Below are positions 1-10,541 of a DNA stretch of 64,000 bases, in pieces. The position numbers and the translations under genes are program-made. The notes beneath the pieces are model-generated. The model did no database searches, was not told the origin of the DNA, and saw nothing but the letters and a program-made list of their open reading frames with translations. The stretch is from Aphanomyces cochlioides (lineage: Eukaryota > Oomycota > Saprolegniomycetes > Saprolegniales > Verrucalvaceae). The stretch spans positions 496,001 to 560,000 of the forward strand of contig JAHQRK010000003.1 in assembly GCA_019828595.1 (NCBI GenBank). Reading direction: 5' to 3'. How positions within the stretch are numbered: position 1 is the stretch's first letter; every line of letters starts with the position of its first letter.

Positions 1-1438
1 GTGGTTTCGGTGCAAAAACACGCGGCGCGACAACACGTTTTGCATTGACTGCGAGAGAACATCCATGAGGGAAGGGTCAGTCAATACAGTACAAGACCAA
101 GCTTGAAGATGAGCCATCCTTGTGCAAGGCAATGCAAGCTCGCAGCCAACGCGGCAACAAGCACCAGCTCGAATTTTATCGTTGACGATTGATTGCCACC
201 AAGCATTACTCTTAGCTGGTGCACCCTTGTGATCATCCCCAGATGGTGCATTGAAATCATGTACGAACGGCCCCATGACAATCAAGCTCTCAGTGCCGTC
301 TTCTCGGACAATATCTCGCAATTTGATCAAGAATTCACTTGGAGCAGCGGTATTTCAGCATTGGAAACTCAAGCCAAGCAATCAGCGAAAGATTGGTCAG
401 ATCAACCTTTTGGCTTCGAACTAGTGCAGTGCGAGATAACCCGCGCCAGCACCGCCCAAGCAAGCCTAGAATTATCCCTCGTGCTAAGTGATCTAGCGCG
501 TAGGACGTATCCCTTGCTGCCAACGAGGAATGCAACAAATTGAGAGACATAGAGCAGTGCGCTTGCAACTGTAGATTTCATTGACAGCGAAAATCGCCCG
601 AGGTGTCATGCGTACTTTCTAAGCCAGCCGTGAGATGTGAATCCATGGACAATTGTCCAATTGTTTGCAAGACTTCGCTTAATCACAGCGAGAAAGTATT
701 AGAGGATGCAAGCACTCCTTCATCCATTAGGAGTTGTCTGTCTCATGGTCCTTGGGGTTGATTTGAACTTCCTCCAGTTGGACATTCTCAGTAAAATGTG
801 TGCAACACGATGGAGAGTCAAGCCTTGGACGTTTCCGACATGAGGCTGAGACTTGAACAATATACACAAGCATTGCCAATGATCGCTGCGCACGCTGGAG
901 GGCAAGGAGCTCAGTCTTTGACTACATATCGCGATCGATGGCGGGAGTTCTTCACAAGCTCAACTTCTGGGACGACGAGCCGAACACGACAATCCTGATA
1001 CAATGTACTCCTGACCAGTCAACCAAGGCCGCTGCGGTGTGCATCAGTAGCAGACATGGTCTAGATCCCAACTTGACTGCTCGTTTCTTCGCATTTGCTG
1101 GAGCTGATGCGGCCAATTCATGCGTTCAGTGCAGTCGAGCTTGACCTCTGCAAACGATGAGTTGCAACTTCTCGTCGATTTTTCTCGTTTTGAGCGCCGT
1201 TCTTTCGCACAGAGCTAGTCGACATGTAGGAAATTCAGCTTGCATCTTCGACGAAAAGCTGGAGGACTGCATTCGTCGTCACTCAGCTTCATGGAAGGAT
1301 GTCGTTTCCGCGGGATTTGTCGCTTCGTGTCTGAAGATCTTGAATCTGCCATAAAATTGGATATTATCCGGATGTTATCCGGAACTTCAAACTTGACCAT
1401 CGTGTGTTGCGTGCGGTCGACTCTACCTTGCGACCAAG
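1..1438. other. Left-edge stretch with no confident gene
   Basis: No complete gene could be assembled here. At the very edge, bases 2-100 on + read WFRCKNTRRDNTFCIDCERT, which has the cysteine spacing of a small zinc-binding knuckle and may be the last part of a gene lying mostly outside the window. An open frame at 259-543 (+, 94 codons) and two overlapping frames at 798-1144 (+) look moderately protein-like but match no family I know and do not join cleanly. A small minus-strand frame starts at 1352 (MADSRSSDTKRQ, 45 residues) and faces the promoter motifs at 1364-1383. All of this may be decayed or missing exons. Confidence 0.3.
1364..1383 (+). promoter_or_regulatory. Two tandem TTATCCGGA boxes upstream of the twinfilin-like gene
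   Basis: TTATCCGGAT at 1364-1373 is followed at once by TTATCCGGA at 1375-1383. The pair ends 55 bp before the start codon at 1439. The same palindromic core TATCCGGATA recurs in front of several other genes here (4531-4589, 46082-46098, 61177-61188), so it is read as a candidate transcription-factor site. No factor can be named. Confidence 0.5.
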
Positions 1439-2539
1439 ATGCTCGGTTTCAGCGGCATCCAGCCGCGCAGTTCCGGCAAAACGTCGGACGATCAGCTTTT
1501 CCATGCTGTAGATGCATCTCTAGAAGAAGTTCGTCGCATGCATGGCTCAATCTCGTGGGTTTTTATTGGATTTCCGGCTTCAACAACCGCTGGTCAAGAC
1601 ACAACGCTCGTCGTCTTGAGCCAAGGTGCGGGACACATTTCCGACCAAGAAAATTGGCCACAAGCGATATTTGACCCCAAGTCGCTCTGCTATGGACTCT
1701 TTCGACTAGAAGTGGATGCGACAAGCCCGACGTCGCCTCGGACGCCACGTTGCGGCTCGCTTACACACGCGACATCGTCTGGCACTTTTTCCTTCAGCGT
1801 GACGTCGTTTGTGATTTCTCTCTGCTGGAAAGGCGCCACAATGCCGTTTTCACTCCGAACAAAGCACACAGAGTTCCACAAGAGAATACAAGATCATCTT
1901 GGCGGTGTCATCCACCTCCAAGTCAAAACTCCCGACGACCTCACGTACATCTTCTCATCGTTCACCATCGTCTTAACTTGATGACTTTATAGCGAAGAGA
2001 ATATCAAGCTCAATCTCCCATCGACAAAGCGACGGAGTCTTCGTGGGGTTAACGTCAAGACGAGCGTGGAGATCGCACCTGAAGTCCAACAAGCCTACGC
2101 CGACATCCGCAAAGACTCGGTGCCATTCAACTGGATGGTCGCAGGATATGACCAAACGACTGACGCTGAACAACCGACAAAGCTTATCCTGCTCGAAACT
2201 GGCATGGTACTCGTTCCATCTCTCTGTCAGTCGTTGACCGCGGCATTGTAGGGTGGTTACAATGCACTGAGTGGCCTTGGAGGCATCAATTCGAGCATCA
2301 GTTCGCCTGGCGTCAAGTACATCTACATGCGAATTGACGTTCCACTGCAACAAGGACCTGTGAGCAAATACATTTTGGTCACCTACCACCACGTCGAACC
2401 GATCCATGAAGACGAGGGAATGTTCTCACCGCCGTCGAGCGAATCCAAAGTAGCGACGGCGACCAACACGTACTCATTCGGCGCGGAGATCTATCGCTTC
2501 TTTCCCCACCACGTAAATCCTCGCAAGCGACTGCCATGA
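1439..2539 (+). CDS. Twinfilin-like protein with two ADF-H domains
   Basis: Three exons (1439-1944, 1993-2206, 2252-2539) joined across introns of 48 and 45 nt give 335 residues. The first half reads as an ADF-homology domain: SWVFIGFP, then TTLVVLSQG, YGLFRLEVD, and a closing segment ending VKTPDDLT, in the order seen in coactosin/twinfilin repeats. A second ADF-H copy follows (VPFNWMVAGYD, TKLILLETG, VKYIYMRIDV, YILVTYHHVEP). Two ADF-H domains in about 340 residues is the twinfilin layout; that family binds actin monomers and barbed ends in the cytoplasm. The C-terminal tail is short and basic (NPRKRLP). The start is the first ATG of the open exon, 55 bp after two TTATCCGGA boxes. A coactosin-like tandem protein is the alternative name. 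Confidence 0.75.
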
Positions 2540-2580
2540 TGAGGATCTCGTCTGTTTAGATCCACTTCTTTGCGAGTAGC

Positions 2581-4448
2581 ATGGCGGATCTATCGGAAGA
2601 GGTCGTCCGAGAGCGTGTTCGACGGTCAATCGATAGCGATCGCCTCTTTTTGCGTCTGGTCGGACTCGATGATGTCTTGAATGTTGGGTTGACAGAGCTG
2701 TTAGGTGTGCATTCTGCCGACGGGCGAAGCGCAACCTGCGATTTGCATTGAAACTCCACGGGAAGCCACTCTTGAAGAGCTCAAATCCACGATTGAACAA
2801 GTCGTGGGCTTGCCTCCACAACGACAACGGCTCGTGTGGTTCCACGCCAAGAATTATGGCGAAGCCACTGGTGCGATGGATATCTTAGTGTCGTATTGAC
2901 GACTGACGCGTAGACTTTCACGAATTCCAGTCGACATCCCAAGCGACGCTCCTTACACACAACACAGCGCGTCTCCAGCAAGACATTGGGCTCACTTATG
3001 GTGACAAGATCCACATGGACGACATGAGCACTGGCCCGGACTCCATTCTGGCACGGCTTGTCGAACAGGTACCAAGTCTGAACCATCATGGAGATTTGAC
3101 AGTGGCGTAGATGAATGCTGGGTCGGAAGTCATGAGTCTGCCGGCTGAACGACGTCATGAAGTCGAATACAACGTGCAAGCCCGCGAGAAAGAACTCAAG
3201 AAACACATTAGCATGACTGCAGACATGATCGAGATGGCAAAAGCGGCGCCGTCGGATGGCTCCAAGACGAAAGAGCTGCAAGTCCAAGCCGAGCGTCTGG
3301 ACAGCCAGCAGCGATACCTCGACATTCCCTACGACAGCATTCGACTCCTCGATGGGAAAGAAAACGAACTTGGCTGTGGCAAATGCGCGACTGTCTATCG
3401 TGGCATGTGGATTGTCGACAGCAACAAAGTCGCTGAAGTACGACGACCGCCGTGGCTTGAAGGCAAATGGTCTGATGGCAACTTGTAGGTGGCGGTCAAA
3501 GTATTTCGATATGCTCGGCTCACAGACAAGATCATGAGCGACTACACACAGGAAGTCGCGATGCTTCGACAGCTCAAGCATCCCAACATTGTGCTCTTCA
3601 TCGGCGCTTGTATCCAGCCCAAGCTGATGATCTTGACGGAATACTGCGCCCGACGGAGTCTCCATTATGTGATTCACAACCACACCATGTTTGCAACGAT
3701 TCCGTGGAAGGTAATGGCCGCCGCCATGTTTGACAGGATTCATGTCTTGTGATTAGTTTAAAGTCCGCATGATGCTGGATGCAGCTCGCGGCGTCGAGTA
3801 TTTGCACTCGGTCCGCATTATCCATCGAGATATCAAGGTACAACCGACAATCAACTGAAAGGAATGACTCTAAAATGCTATCCCAGTCGCACAATCTACT
3901 CGTGGACGACGACTGGCGTGTCAAAGTGGCCGATTTTGGCATTAGTAAAGTCCTCGATGCTGATTCTCAAGCATTTACCCAATGCGGTACGAGTGGCTGG
4001 TACGTCTATTGCCCTCCTGTCGTACTGAGGTGAATCGCGTCTGTGTAGGGTTGCACCAGAAGTCTTGCTCGATGAAGATGTTGGGTACACATTCAAAGCA
4101 GACAATTGGAGGTACGAGCGCATCTCCTCGCTTATGCTTACTGATGTGTCGCTTGATAGCTTTGCAATTGTAATGTGGGAGGTGATTGCTGGCGTCCATG
4201 AAAACCCATTCTTGGGTATGGCTCCTGTCAAGTTTTACAACAAGGCATTGACCGGCGTCCGGCCATTGATCGACGACGAGGTCGATCCAAATTACGCGTC
4301 GCTGATTCGCGAATGCTGGCAGAACGAGCCGACACAAAGACCAAACTTTTCAACGATCGTCGCAAGGCTCGAGAGCATTCTAGAAGAGCTTGGCATGGAC
4401 ACAGGCCCGCCGCCGACCTTCAACGGCGGCTACCATTCGCTCTCGTAG
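2581..4448 (+). CDS. TKL-family Ser/Thr protein kinase with N-terminal ubiquitin-like domain
   Basis: Nine exons encode 497 residues; introns lie at 2659-2704, 2871-2913, 3069-3110, 3438-3488, 3711-3756, 3838-3886, 4000-4048 and 4112-4159 (42-51 nt). Residues ~20-80 look ubiquitin-like (LFLRLVCILPTGE, then ATLEELKSTIEQVVGLPP). A charged helical linker follows. The kinase domain at ~230-480 has the glycine loop GCGKCATVYRG, the lysine strand VAVKVF, HPNIVLFIGAC, the catalytic loop HRDIKSHNLL, the Mg loop VADFGISK, APEVLL and DNWSFAIVMWEV. These residues are those of an active RAF/MLK-like TKL kinase. The gene starts 41 bp after the twinfilin stop on the same strand. The first donor (GTCGGA) is weak, so the first 26 residues are the least certain part. 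Substrate unknown. Confidence 0.87.
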
Positions 4449-4487
4449 ACCAACTTGATAACCTAAAATTCAAATCTTAAATCAGCC

Positions 4488-4589
4488 AATCAAACGCGAA
4501 GAATATTATAATACTGAAGTCCAGTGATATTTATCCGGATATGATTGGGCCATTATCCGGATTCGTATACACAATTAAATTATCCGGAT
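4488..4589 (+). promoter_or_regulatory. CCAAT box and three TTATCCGGAT boxes in the ARP10 promoter
   Basis: The 160-bp gap between the kinase stop and the ARP10 start holds a CCAATCA box near 4488 and three copies of TTATCCGGAT at 4531-4540, 4553-4562 and 4580-4589. The last copy ends 19 bp before the ATG at 4609. This is the densest cluster of this motif in the window. Confidence 0.55.
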
Positions 4590-4608
4590 ATCATTTTGGT
4601 CTTTCAAG

Positions 4609-5887
4609 ATGATGAACACTGTGGAGAAGAGCGCCATTGTCTTGGACGTCGGATCGCGCTATTTGAAATGCGGCATGTCTGGCGAGAGAAGTCCACGAAC
4701 GTTCCTTAGATGGGAAGTAAGAAGGACAGTATGTCGTGGTTTGTACTCAATTTTTTCGATAGGTGGCGGAGTTATTGCAGATTCAACCACCACTGACGAA
4801 AGCAGCATGGCAGGAGTATGTTGGCGAGATTTTGTACGACATTTGCTTCAAGTAGGTGGTTAATTGGTGGGAAGATGTCTCATGTACATTGACAAGGCAT
4901 CTACGCGTGGCTTCGAAGAATCGCCGCCTCGTTGTGTGCGAAGATCTCTTGTTCCCTCGAAATTTGAGAGAGGCGCTGGTGGAAATTGTGTTCAACGTAC
5001 TCAAGGCTAAACAACTCGTCCTTCTTCCAGCTATGACTGCAGCTCTCTATGCAACGTGTCATACCACTGCACTCATCGTCGACGCTGGATGGCACGAAAC
5101 TCGCATCCTCCCTGTGTTTGAACAAGTGCCTCTCCTCCATGCATATACAAGTTCGACTGAATTATTGACATCCTGTGATCAAATGTGTAGCTACTGGACT
5201 TGCTAGCCGATCCAGTTGCGATGCTATCGTACAACAAGTGGGTGCAAAGGATAGAACTGCCGAAGACATTCTAGAGCGAGCTTGTTTCATTGCGCCAGAC
5301 GACATGATCGTACTGCGATACATGATCAGCACCTTTCATGCTGTTTTGCACTAGGATGAAGCTCAAGATGCCCATTTCTTTGCCATGACGCCTCATGCGC
5401 TGACAGTACTATCGTCCTCCCCATCTCGATCCTCACCTCTGAATTAGATTCCAGCCAAGACTAGGAGTGAAGTCGTGGAGACACTCTTCTCTGGTTTGTC
5501 ATCCTCCCATAAAGATTTTTCACTCTGTGTCACTAGGCTCGGAAGTTGACGGATCCATTCCCGATGCGATCGAGCAATGTTTGTCCAAATGCCCAGTCGA
5601 CACTCGCCGTGCACTTCGCTCCAACATCCTCTGTATTGGCGGCACAAGCATGCTTCCCGGTACTTCCTTCTCTCCTTTATGACCACTGATGTGTTCATGC
5701 AGGATTTCGCGACAAGTTGGCGAAGCGCTTGACAGATGCAAAGCTAGTCCAGACGTATTTCCCAAGCCATCTCATGTCGTGGATCGGTGCTTCGATCTAC
5801 GGATCAACTGAAGCAGCTCAGACGCATGCCATATCTGCCGACTCGTTTGTAGATGGCTCGAGCGTACAAGACTGGATGGCCGTGTAG
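4609..5887 (+). CDS. Actin-related protein 10 (dynactin pointed-end subunit)
   Basis: Eight exons are joined across introns of 40-46 nt at 4717-4762, 4852-4896, 5151-5190, 5310-5354, 5406-5447, 5494-5536 and 5660-5702. The N-terminus KSAIVLDVGSRYLKCG is an actin-fold phosphate-1 strand. RRLVVCEDLLFPRNLREAL, ALIVDAGWHETRILPVFE and the late block CPVDTRRALR followed by ILCIGGTSMLPGF match the ACTR10/Arp11 pattern rather than actin itself. The length of about 330 residues is a little short of animal ARP10 (~417), with the loss in the middle. In the family, ARP10 caps the pointed end of the dynactin filament that links cargo to dynein. It ends QDWMAV. Confidence 0.85.
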
Positions 5888-5917
5888 ATCAACACATAGA
5901 AGTCTCTTTTCAGTTGT

Positions 5918-7905
5918 TCACTTGCGCAAACCTAGAGGTCGACCCGTTTCGTCCCATGGCGCTTTGCCTTTGTCGGTCAGCGGGCCTAGTTCCTGGAGCT
6001 TGGACTTCAAATTGGCGCTAGCCTTGAGTGGTGCAATGTGGTGCGGCATATTGACTTTGCGCGTGGGTGATGATCCACCACCACTACTGCTAGTACCCTT
6101 GGCTTCGCTCTTCTTTTCCGCCTTCACCTTGGCCACGACAGTTTCAGGCACACGGGCGTCGTCATCTTCATCATCACCACCATACTTCACCTTCCATAAC
6201 GTCAATTTGCGCAACAGTGGAAAGCCTGCGACGCCATTGCGGTATGTCTTGACTTGGAAGCCATGTTTCTGGCACGTCACGTCGGGGAATCGCGTGTCGA
6301 GAAGCGGTTGTTCGTCCTTGCCGTCTTCAATGTGGACATAGAATGCATTGTCGTAGTAGAGAACGATCAGAACAAGTGGGCCAGTGTAGACTTTGCAGGC
6401 AATCGCTTCGACGTGCTAGGTCACGCTAAGGTTTACAGTCGGGAGACCAGCAGTGCTTACCTTGAGCACTGGCGTTGGTTCGATCGTAAGCTCGAAGAAA
6501 CACTCGGTGCTGCTGTCGTCCAGCCAGCGGCCAATGTCGTCCTGGCCTTTGCGGGCCATGTGCGCCAGGACTTCTTCACATGCGGCAAGCTCTTGTTGCA
6601 CGGCTGGAATGATCGACGCAATGAACTCCATCGTGGCGGTGAACAGCGAAGTCGCTGGCATCTTCGTGACTTCACACATGAACGTCTACAGACGAGACGT
6701 TAGGGATGAACCATCACGAGATGCTCCTACGAGGGCGCTTTGCTGTCGACGAAGCATGGGAATGACAATGGGGATGTCCGAGAGCTCGAGCTTTGGACCA
6801 AGGTCGACGTGGCCATTGTAGCACCAACTGCCAAAGCGGAAGAGCACTTCACGAAGCTTACTCTCGGGATGGCCTTCGACTACAACAAGAACATGATGAT
6901 CAAAGAGTTTTCTAGTGTCGTACGAGGCCTCGTGCGCTGAATGAGGAAAGTTTGGTTGTACCCAACGCCGCTGACATCCTTGACTTGCATTTGAAAGGTT
7001 TTTGGTGGTGATTTGGCCACGAGGTCGGCTGGCATCGATTGCCACAGCACAAGCTTCTTCATGTTCATGAAGTTTTCCTGGTAGTGGCGTAAATGAACAC
7101 CTTGTAGGTGCTGCGAGAGGTCTGGGAAGCGAACGTCTAGAAGCGGTTGCTCGCCATCTCCTTCGTGCAAGACAACATAAAAGCTCCGTTGGTAAAAGAT
7201 GACGAGGAGAATGAGTCCTCGGACAAATGTCTTGCTCGCCACGAGATCGATTCCCTAAAGCAGCATGAGAGCGTCGTGACGAGAGGACGGCCGTACGTCA
7301 AAGCAGTCGAAACCACCAGTCTCGAGCTCGAAAAAGTTTTTACCGTCCGGCGATTCGTCATCAACCCATGAGTTCTCCTGGGTTGCTTTCATGAGCTTCT
7401 TTTCAATTGCTCTCGATCCAAGTTCTGCACCGATAAAGTCGAATGCGTCGTAGAGCGTCTCGAGGGGTACTGCATACGGCGACGTGGATGGAATTTGCTT
7501 CCACTCGCAGAGGAATTGCAATGATCCCTGTTGCTTCTGGAGCGCGGGGATAACGAGTGGAAGGTCCCCGAGCGTGATTTCCGAATCGCCCAAGTCGACT
7601 TTACCCGTGTAGCACCAGTTTCCACAGCGAAATAGCACATCGTGGAGATGCGTCTTGCTCGATTGAATAATGTATGTTTGGTTGTAGCCGTCGCGGAGTG
7701 CAATCACATCTGGAGATGGTGCATCTGGCGCCGCGTCCTCGTCGTCCGAATCGCCACGCTTCGCCTCCGAGTCATTGACTACTTGCTTGCTTTCATGTTC
7801 GCCGTCGTGGTCTCTTTCCTGCTTCTCCATCGGCTCGTTCACGTGCGTCGTGTACCGTCGGCGGTCGGCCCCAGACTCTGAAACGACGCAAGATATAATT
7901 TGCAT
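5918..7905 (-). CDS. Unknown protein built of two copies of a ~230-residue domain
   Basis: Five exons (7905-7297, 7254-6924, 6879-6731, 6685-6461, 6415-5918) give 603 residues; introns are 42-45 nt. After an acidic, disordered N-terminus (to ~70), a unit begins GYNQTYIIQ, continues VLFRCGNWCYTGKVDLG and LPLVIPALQKQQ, and closes SFYVVLHEGDGEQPLLDVRFPD. A second unit repeats these in order: GYNQTFLIQ, VLFRFGSWCYNGHVDLG, IPIVIPMLRRQQ, AFYVHIEDGKDEQPLLDTRFPD. The C-terminus is basic and low complexity (KVKAEKKSEAKG). No signal peptide or membrane span is visible. I do not recognise the domain and give no function. It converges on ARP10, with 30 bp between the stops. Confidence 0.75.
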
Positions 7906-8192
7906 GGAACAAACCCATCGTCCAATGAAACAGCTTGGTCATATAACACCTGTTATATTTATTTATATGGATTTCACTATGTTCATTATTTGCATTATTA
8001 ATAATAAATAATTGAAACGAATAATAAATTGAATATTTTATACTTGATTAAAGTATTACAATTAATAAATCATTGAATTAATGGATTATTTTTTCTTTTT
8101 ACTAGAATTAAATGTTGTCTTGATCAAAGTATACTGAATTATCCACGTGTCCAGTGTCAAATCGAGTTTCGATTCCAGCAAGAGATTGCGCG
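7906..8192. other. AT-rich divergent intergenic region
   Basis: This spacer lies between the duplicated-domain gene (-) and SPC1 (+). Bases ~7930-8130 are strongly AT-rich with TAATAATAAATAATT-type tracts, unlike the coding DNA on both sides. It probably holds both promoters. No open frame of note is present. Confidence 0.5.
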
Positions 8193-8426
8193 ATGGTGGA
8201 CTACCGAGGTCAGAAGCTCGCCGATCAGTTGATGAACTACATCTTTGCGCTGGTCTGTACCCCCGCGTGGTTCTATGGATGGATGCAAGACGACTTTACG
8301 TATCCACTCTATGCGTGGGGAATTGCCTGCGTCCTTGTCTGCCTCGTTGTCCTGCCCGACTGGCCATTCTACAACCGAAACCCCGTGCAGTGGCGACCGA
8401 GTTTGAAGAAATCCAAGGAAGAATAG
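8193..8426 (+). CDS. SPCS1: Signal peptidase complex subunit 1 (SPC12 family)
   Basis: A single exon encodes 77 residues. It opens MVDYRGQKLADQ, the conserved start of SPCS1/SPC12 (DY-GQKLAEQ in the family), followed by two hydrophobic segments separated by a short polar turn (YIFALVCTPAWFYGWMQ and LYAWGIACVLVCLVVL), then DWPFYNRNPVQW and a lysine-rich tail. Family members are small two-span ER proteins of the signal peptidase complex that help select cleavage substrates. An in-frame ATG lies 39 bp upstream at 8154, but the family start fits the ATG at 8193. Confidence 0.88.
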   Translation: MVDYRGQKLADQLMNYIFALVCTPAWFYGWMQDDFTYPLYAWGIACVLVCLVVLPDWPFYNRNPVQWRPSLKKSKEE

Positions 8427-9669
8427 CCGTATAACTTATCAACCTACGACGTGATCTGCTCTTCGATCTCAACGTCTCCTCTGATCGGATCTTAATTTCA
8501 GGACAGCACTGCTTCTTTCCCTCCCATCAAACTCGTGGAAAATGTGTATGACTGCATCAAGGTCATACATTTGGCAATGAACTTCATGCATGTCTCGCGA
8601 TTCTCGACTCTCCACGCCCTTGGCTTGATGCTGTTGGAGCTCTCGTACACTGTTGCCGCAGCATCTGCATGGAACACACACATATCGTCTACAGCTATTC
8701 ACTCTCCTAGAGCAAGGAATCATTCATAGCAATCTTCTCTTCCCTCAAACGTCGCATGGCACCTTTGATCTCCATGCACACGCTTGTCGGTGGTGTTGGC
8801 GCCGTTTGCCAAGTGCAATTCGGCGGACTCCACACTAATTACATTACATCTTATTTAGTGTGAAATTGTACTTTCTAGTACTGAATTAATATGAACAGTT
8901 GGACACGTTGGAACTTCAACTTCGTATATTGGACGTATTTTGCTACCACACAAAGTGCAATTAGGTTTGGGGAGTTGGCTATTATACAAAGTTCAAAAAC
9001 TTTTTGATTTTGCTATTGCACATTCTTTGATTGGAGCTGAAGACTCATCAGTACCGACATGAGCCACTCCCTCATCGTAAATTTTGCACATACGACCCGA
9101 AACTCATTCGGTGATCGACTATAGACAGCGATCGGTGGTAATCGTCGGATTCGCATGACTTCACGAAGCATGTCGGCGTCTGTCCATGCCGTGAACTGAA
9201 GAATTTTCACCATGGATGTAATTCCTCAGAAAATTGACCAATCAGTGGTCTCAATGTATTCCACTGAGCTTGTGGCAAAATCAGCGTTTTGTTGAACAAA
9301 ACTTTGTGCTTTCAGCACGGAATGTGTGTCAAAAGTGAATGTCAAATGCACTTTGTGGAATAGCAAAATACGTCTATTGGGCGTTGTTTTCGATCGCAAA
9401 CATCCCTGTAGTGATCATCCCCTTCGGGGCCATGTCGGATTCGCAGCTTGGACAGTCTTCGAGCGCAGTGGTGACATTGACCGTCGTGCTATTTTCATGT
9501 CCTGCCAGGTCAATTTTCAATTTACAAGTTGTGGAGAGAGCGCCATGGAGTTGTATTCTTGACGATTTACACTAATTCATTACTTACATTATTTAATGAT
9601 TTTATAAATAGTGTGTGTTGACGTTTCCTGATCGGACATTTTTGTACTTGGCACGTCGCGAACAAGGTC
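8427..9669. other. Gene-poor stretch with small uncertain frames
   Basis: No complete gene was assembled. An exon-like segment at ~8507-8729 (+) follows an AATTTCAG acceptor and reads SFPPIKLVENVYDCIKV then HALGLMLLELSYTVAAAS; it is unplaced. A 66-codon minus frame spans 9013-9213 (ATG at 9213) and a 78-codon plus frame with a hydrophobic stretch spans 9339-9575; neither has a recognised family. Two AT-rich blocks (8830-9010 and 9570-9650) look non-coding. The whole may be a decayed gene plus promoter DNA for the reductase at 9670. Confidence 0.35.
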
Positions 9670-10509
9670 ATGTCGGCGTTTTCTCCTCAAGCTTGCGCCG
9701 GCCGCGTGGCGTTGGTGACTGGCGGTGGCTCTGGCATTGGCTTTGAGATCGCCAGACAGCTTGGCCTCCATGGCGCCAAGTTGGTCATCATGGGCCGTCG
9801 CCAAGCTGTGCTTGAACAATCTGTGGCGGCGCTCAAGGCCGACAAGATCGACGCCGTGTTTGCGACGGGTGATGTCCGCCGCCCGGACGATGCCAAGGCG
9901 GCTGTTGCATTAGCAGTCAGTACCTTCGGAGGGCTCAATGTGTTGGTCAACTGTGCGGCTGGAAACTTTCTCAGCACGGCGGAAGAACTCTCGACGAACG
10001 CGTTCCGCACCGTCATTGACATTGACACGGTGGGCACGTTCAACATGAGCACGGCGGCGTTCCCGCACTTGAAGAACAACAACGGCGTCGTCTTGAACAT
10101 CAGTGCCAACTTGCACCTGTACGCGACGTGGTTCCAAGCCCATGCGTCCGCTGCCAAAGCTGCGGTGGACAGCTTGACACGCTCGTTGGCATTGGAGTGG
10201 GGTCGCTACAACATCCGCGTCGTCGGCATTGCGCCAGGCCCGATCGCCGACACTCCCGGCATGACCAAGCTCTCGGGAGACAACGATGCGAAACTCGCCC
10301 AAGCTGTTCCTCTCGGTCGTTATGGCACCAAGGTGGAAATGGGTCAAGTCGCCGTCTTCTTGGTCTCGAATGCCGGTGGCTACGTCACTGGCCACACCGT
10401 CATCGCCGACGGCGGCGCTTATCTCCACCGCGCCGCGCCCATTTCGCCCGAGAAGGTCTCGGAATGGTCTCGTGCCCGCGAGAAGAAGATGCGACAAAGT
10501 AAGCTCTAA
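9670..10509 (+). CDS. Peroxisomal 2,4-dienoyl-CoA reductase (SDR family)
   Basis: A single exon of 279 residues. The short-chain dehydrogenase nucleotide loop is VTGGGSGIGFEIA, with the NADP-favouring arginines MGRRQ after the second strand, then NCAAGNFLSTAEEL and LNISANLHLYATWFQAHASAAKAAVD. The substitution of the usual Tyr-x-x-x-Lys by this pattern, together with NCAAGNF, is characteristic of the DECR2 branch, which reduces 2,4-dienoyl-CoA during beta-oxidation of unsaturated fatty acids. The last three residues are SKL, a canonical type-1 peroxisomal targeting signal, which supports matrix location. The downstream LRR gene starts 33 bp after the stop. Confidence 0.92.
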   Translation: MSAFSPQACAGRVALVTGGGSGIGFEIARQLGLHGAKLVIMGRRQAVLEQSVAALKADKIDAVFATGDVRRPDDAKAAVALAVSTFGGLNVLVNCAAGNFLSTAEELSTNAFRTVIDIDTVGTFNMSTAAFPHLKNNNGVVLNISANLHLYATWFQAHASAAKAAVDSLTRSLALEWGRYNIRVVGIAPGPIADTPGMTKLSGDNDAKLAQAVPLGRYGTKVEMGQVAVFLVSNAGGYVTGHTVIADGGAYLHRAAPISPEKVSEWSRAREKKMRQSKL

Positions 10510-10541
10510 TTTGAGTTACAGTTTCTAAAATTGTCCTCTCC

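Noticed and set aside
2781..3743. 320-residue minus-strand frame
   Set aside because: It is fully antisense to the TKL kinase exons; its translation has no domain pattern while the plus strand gives a complete kinase.
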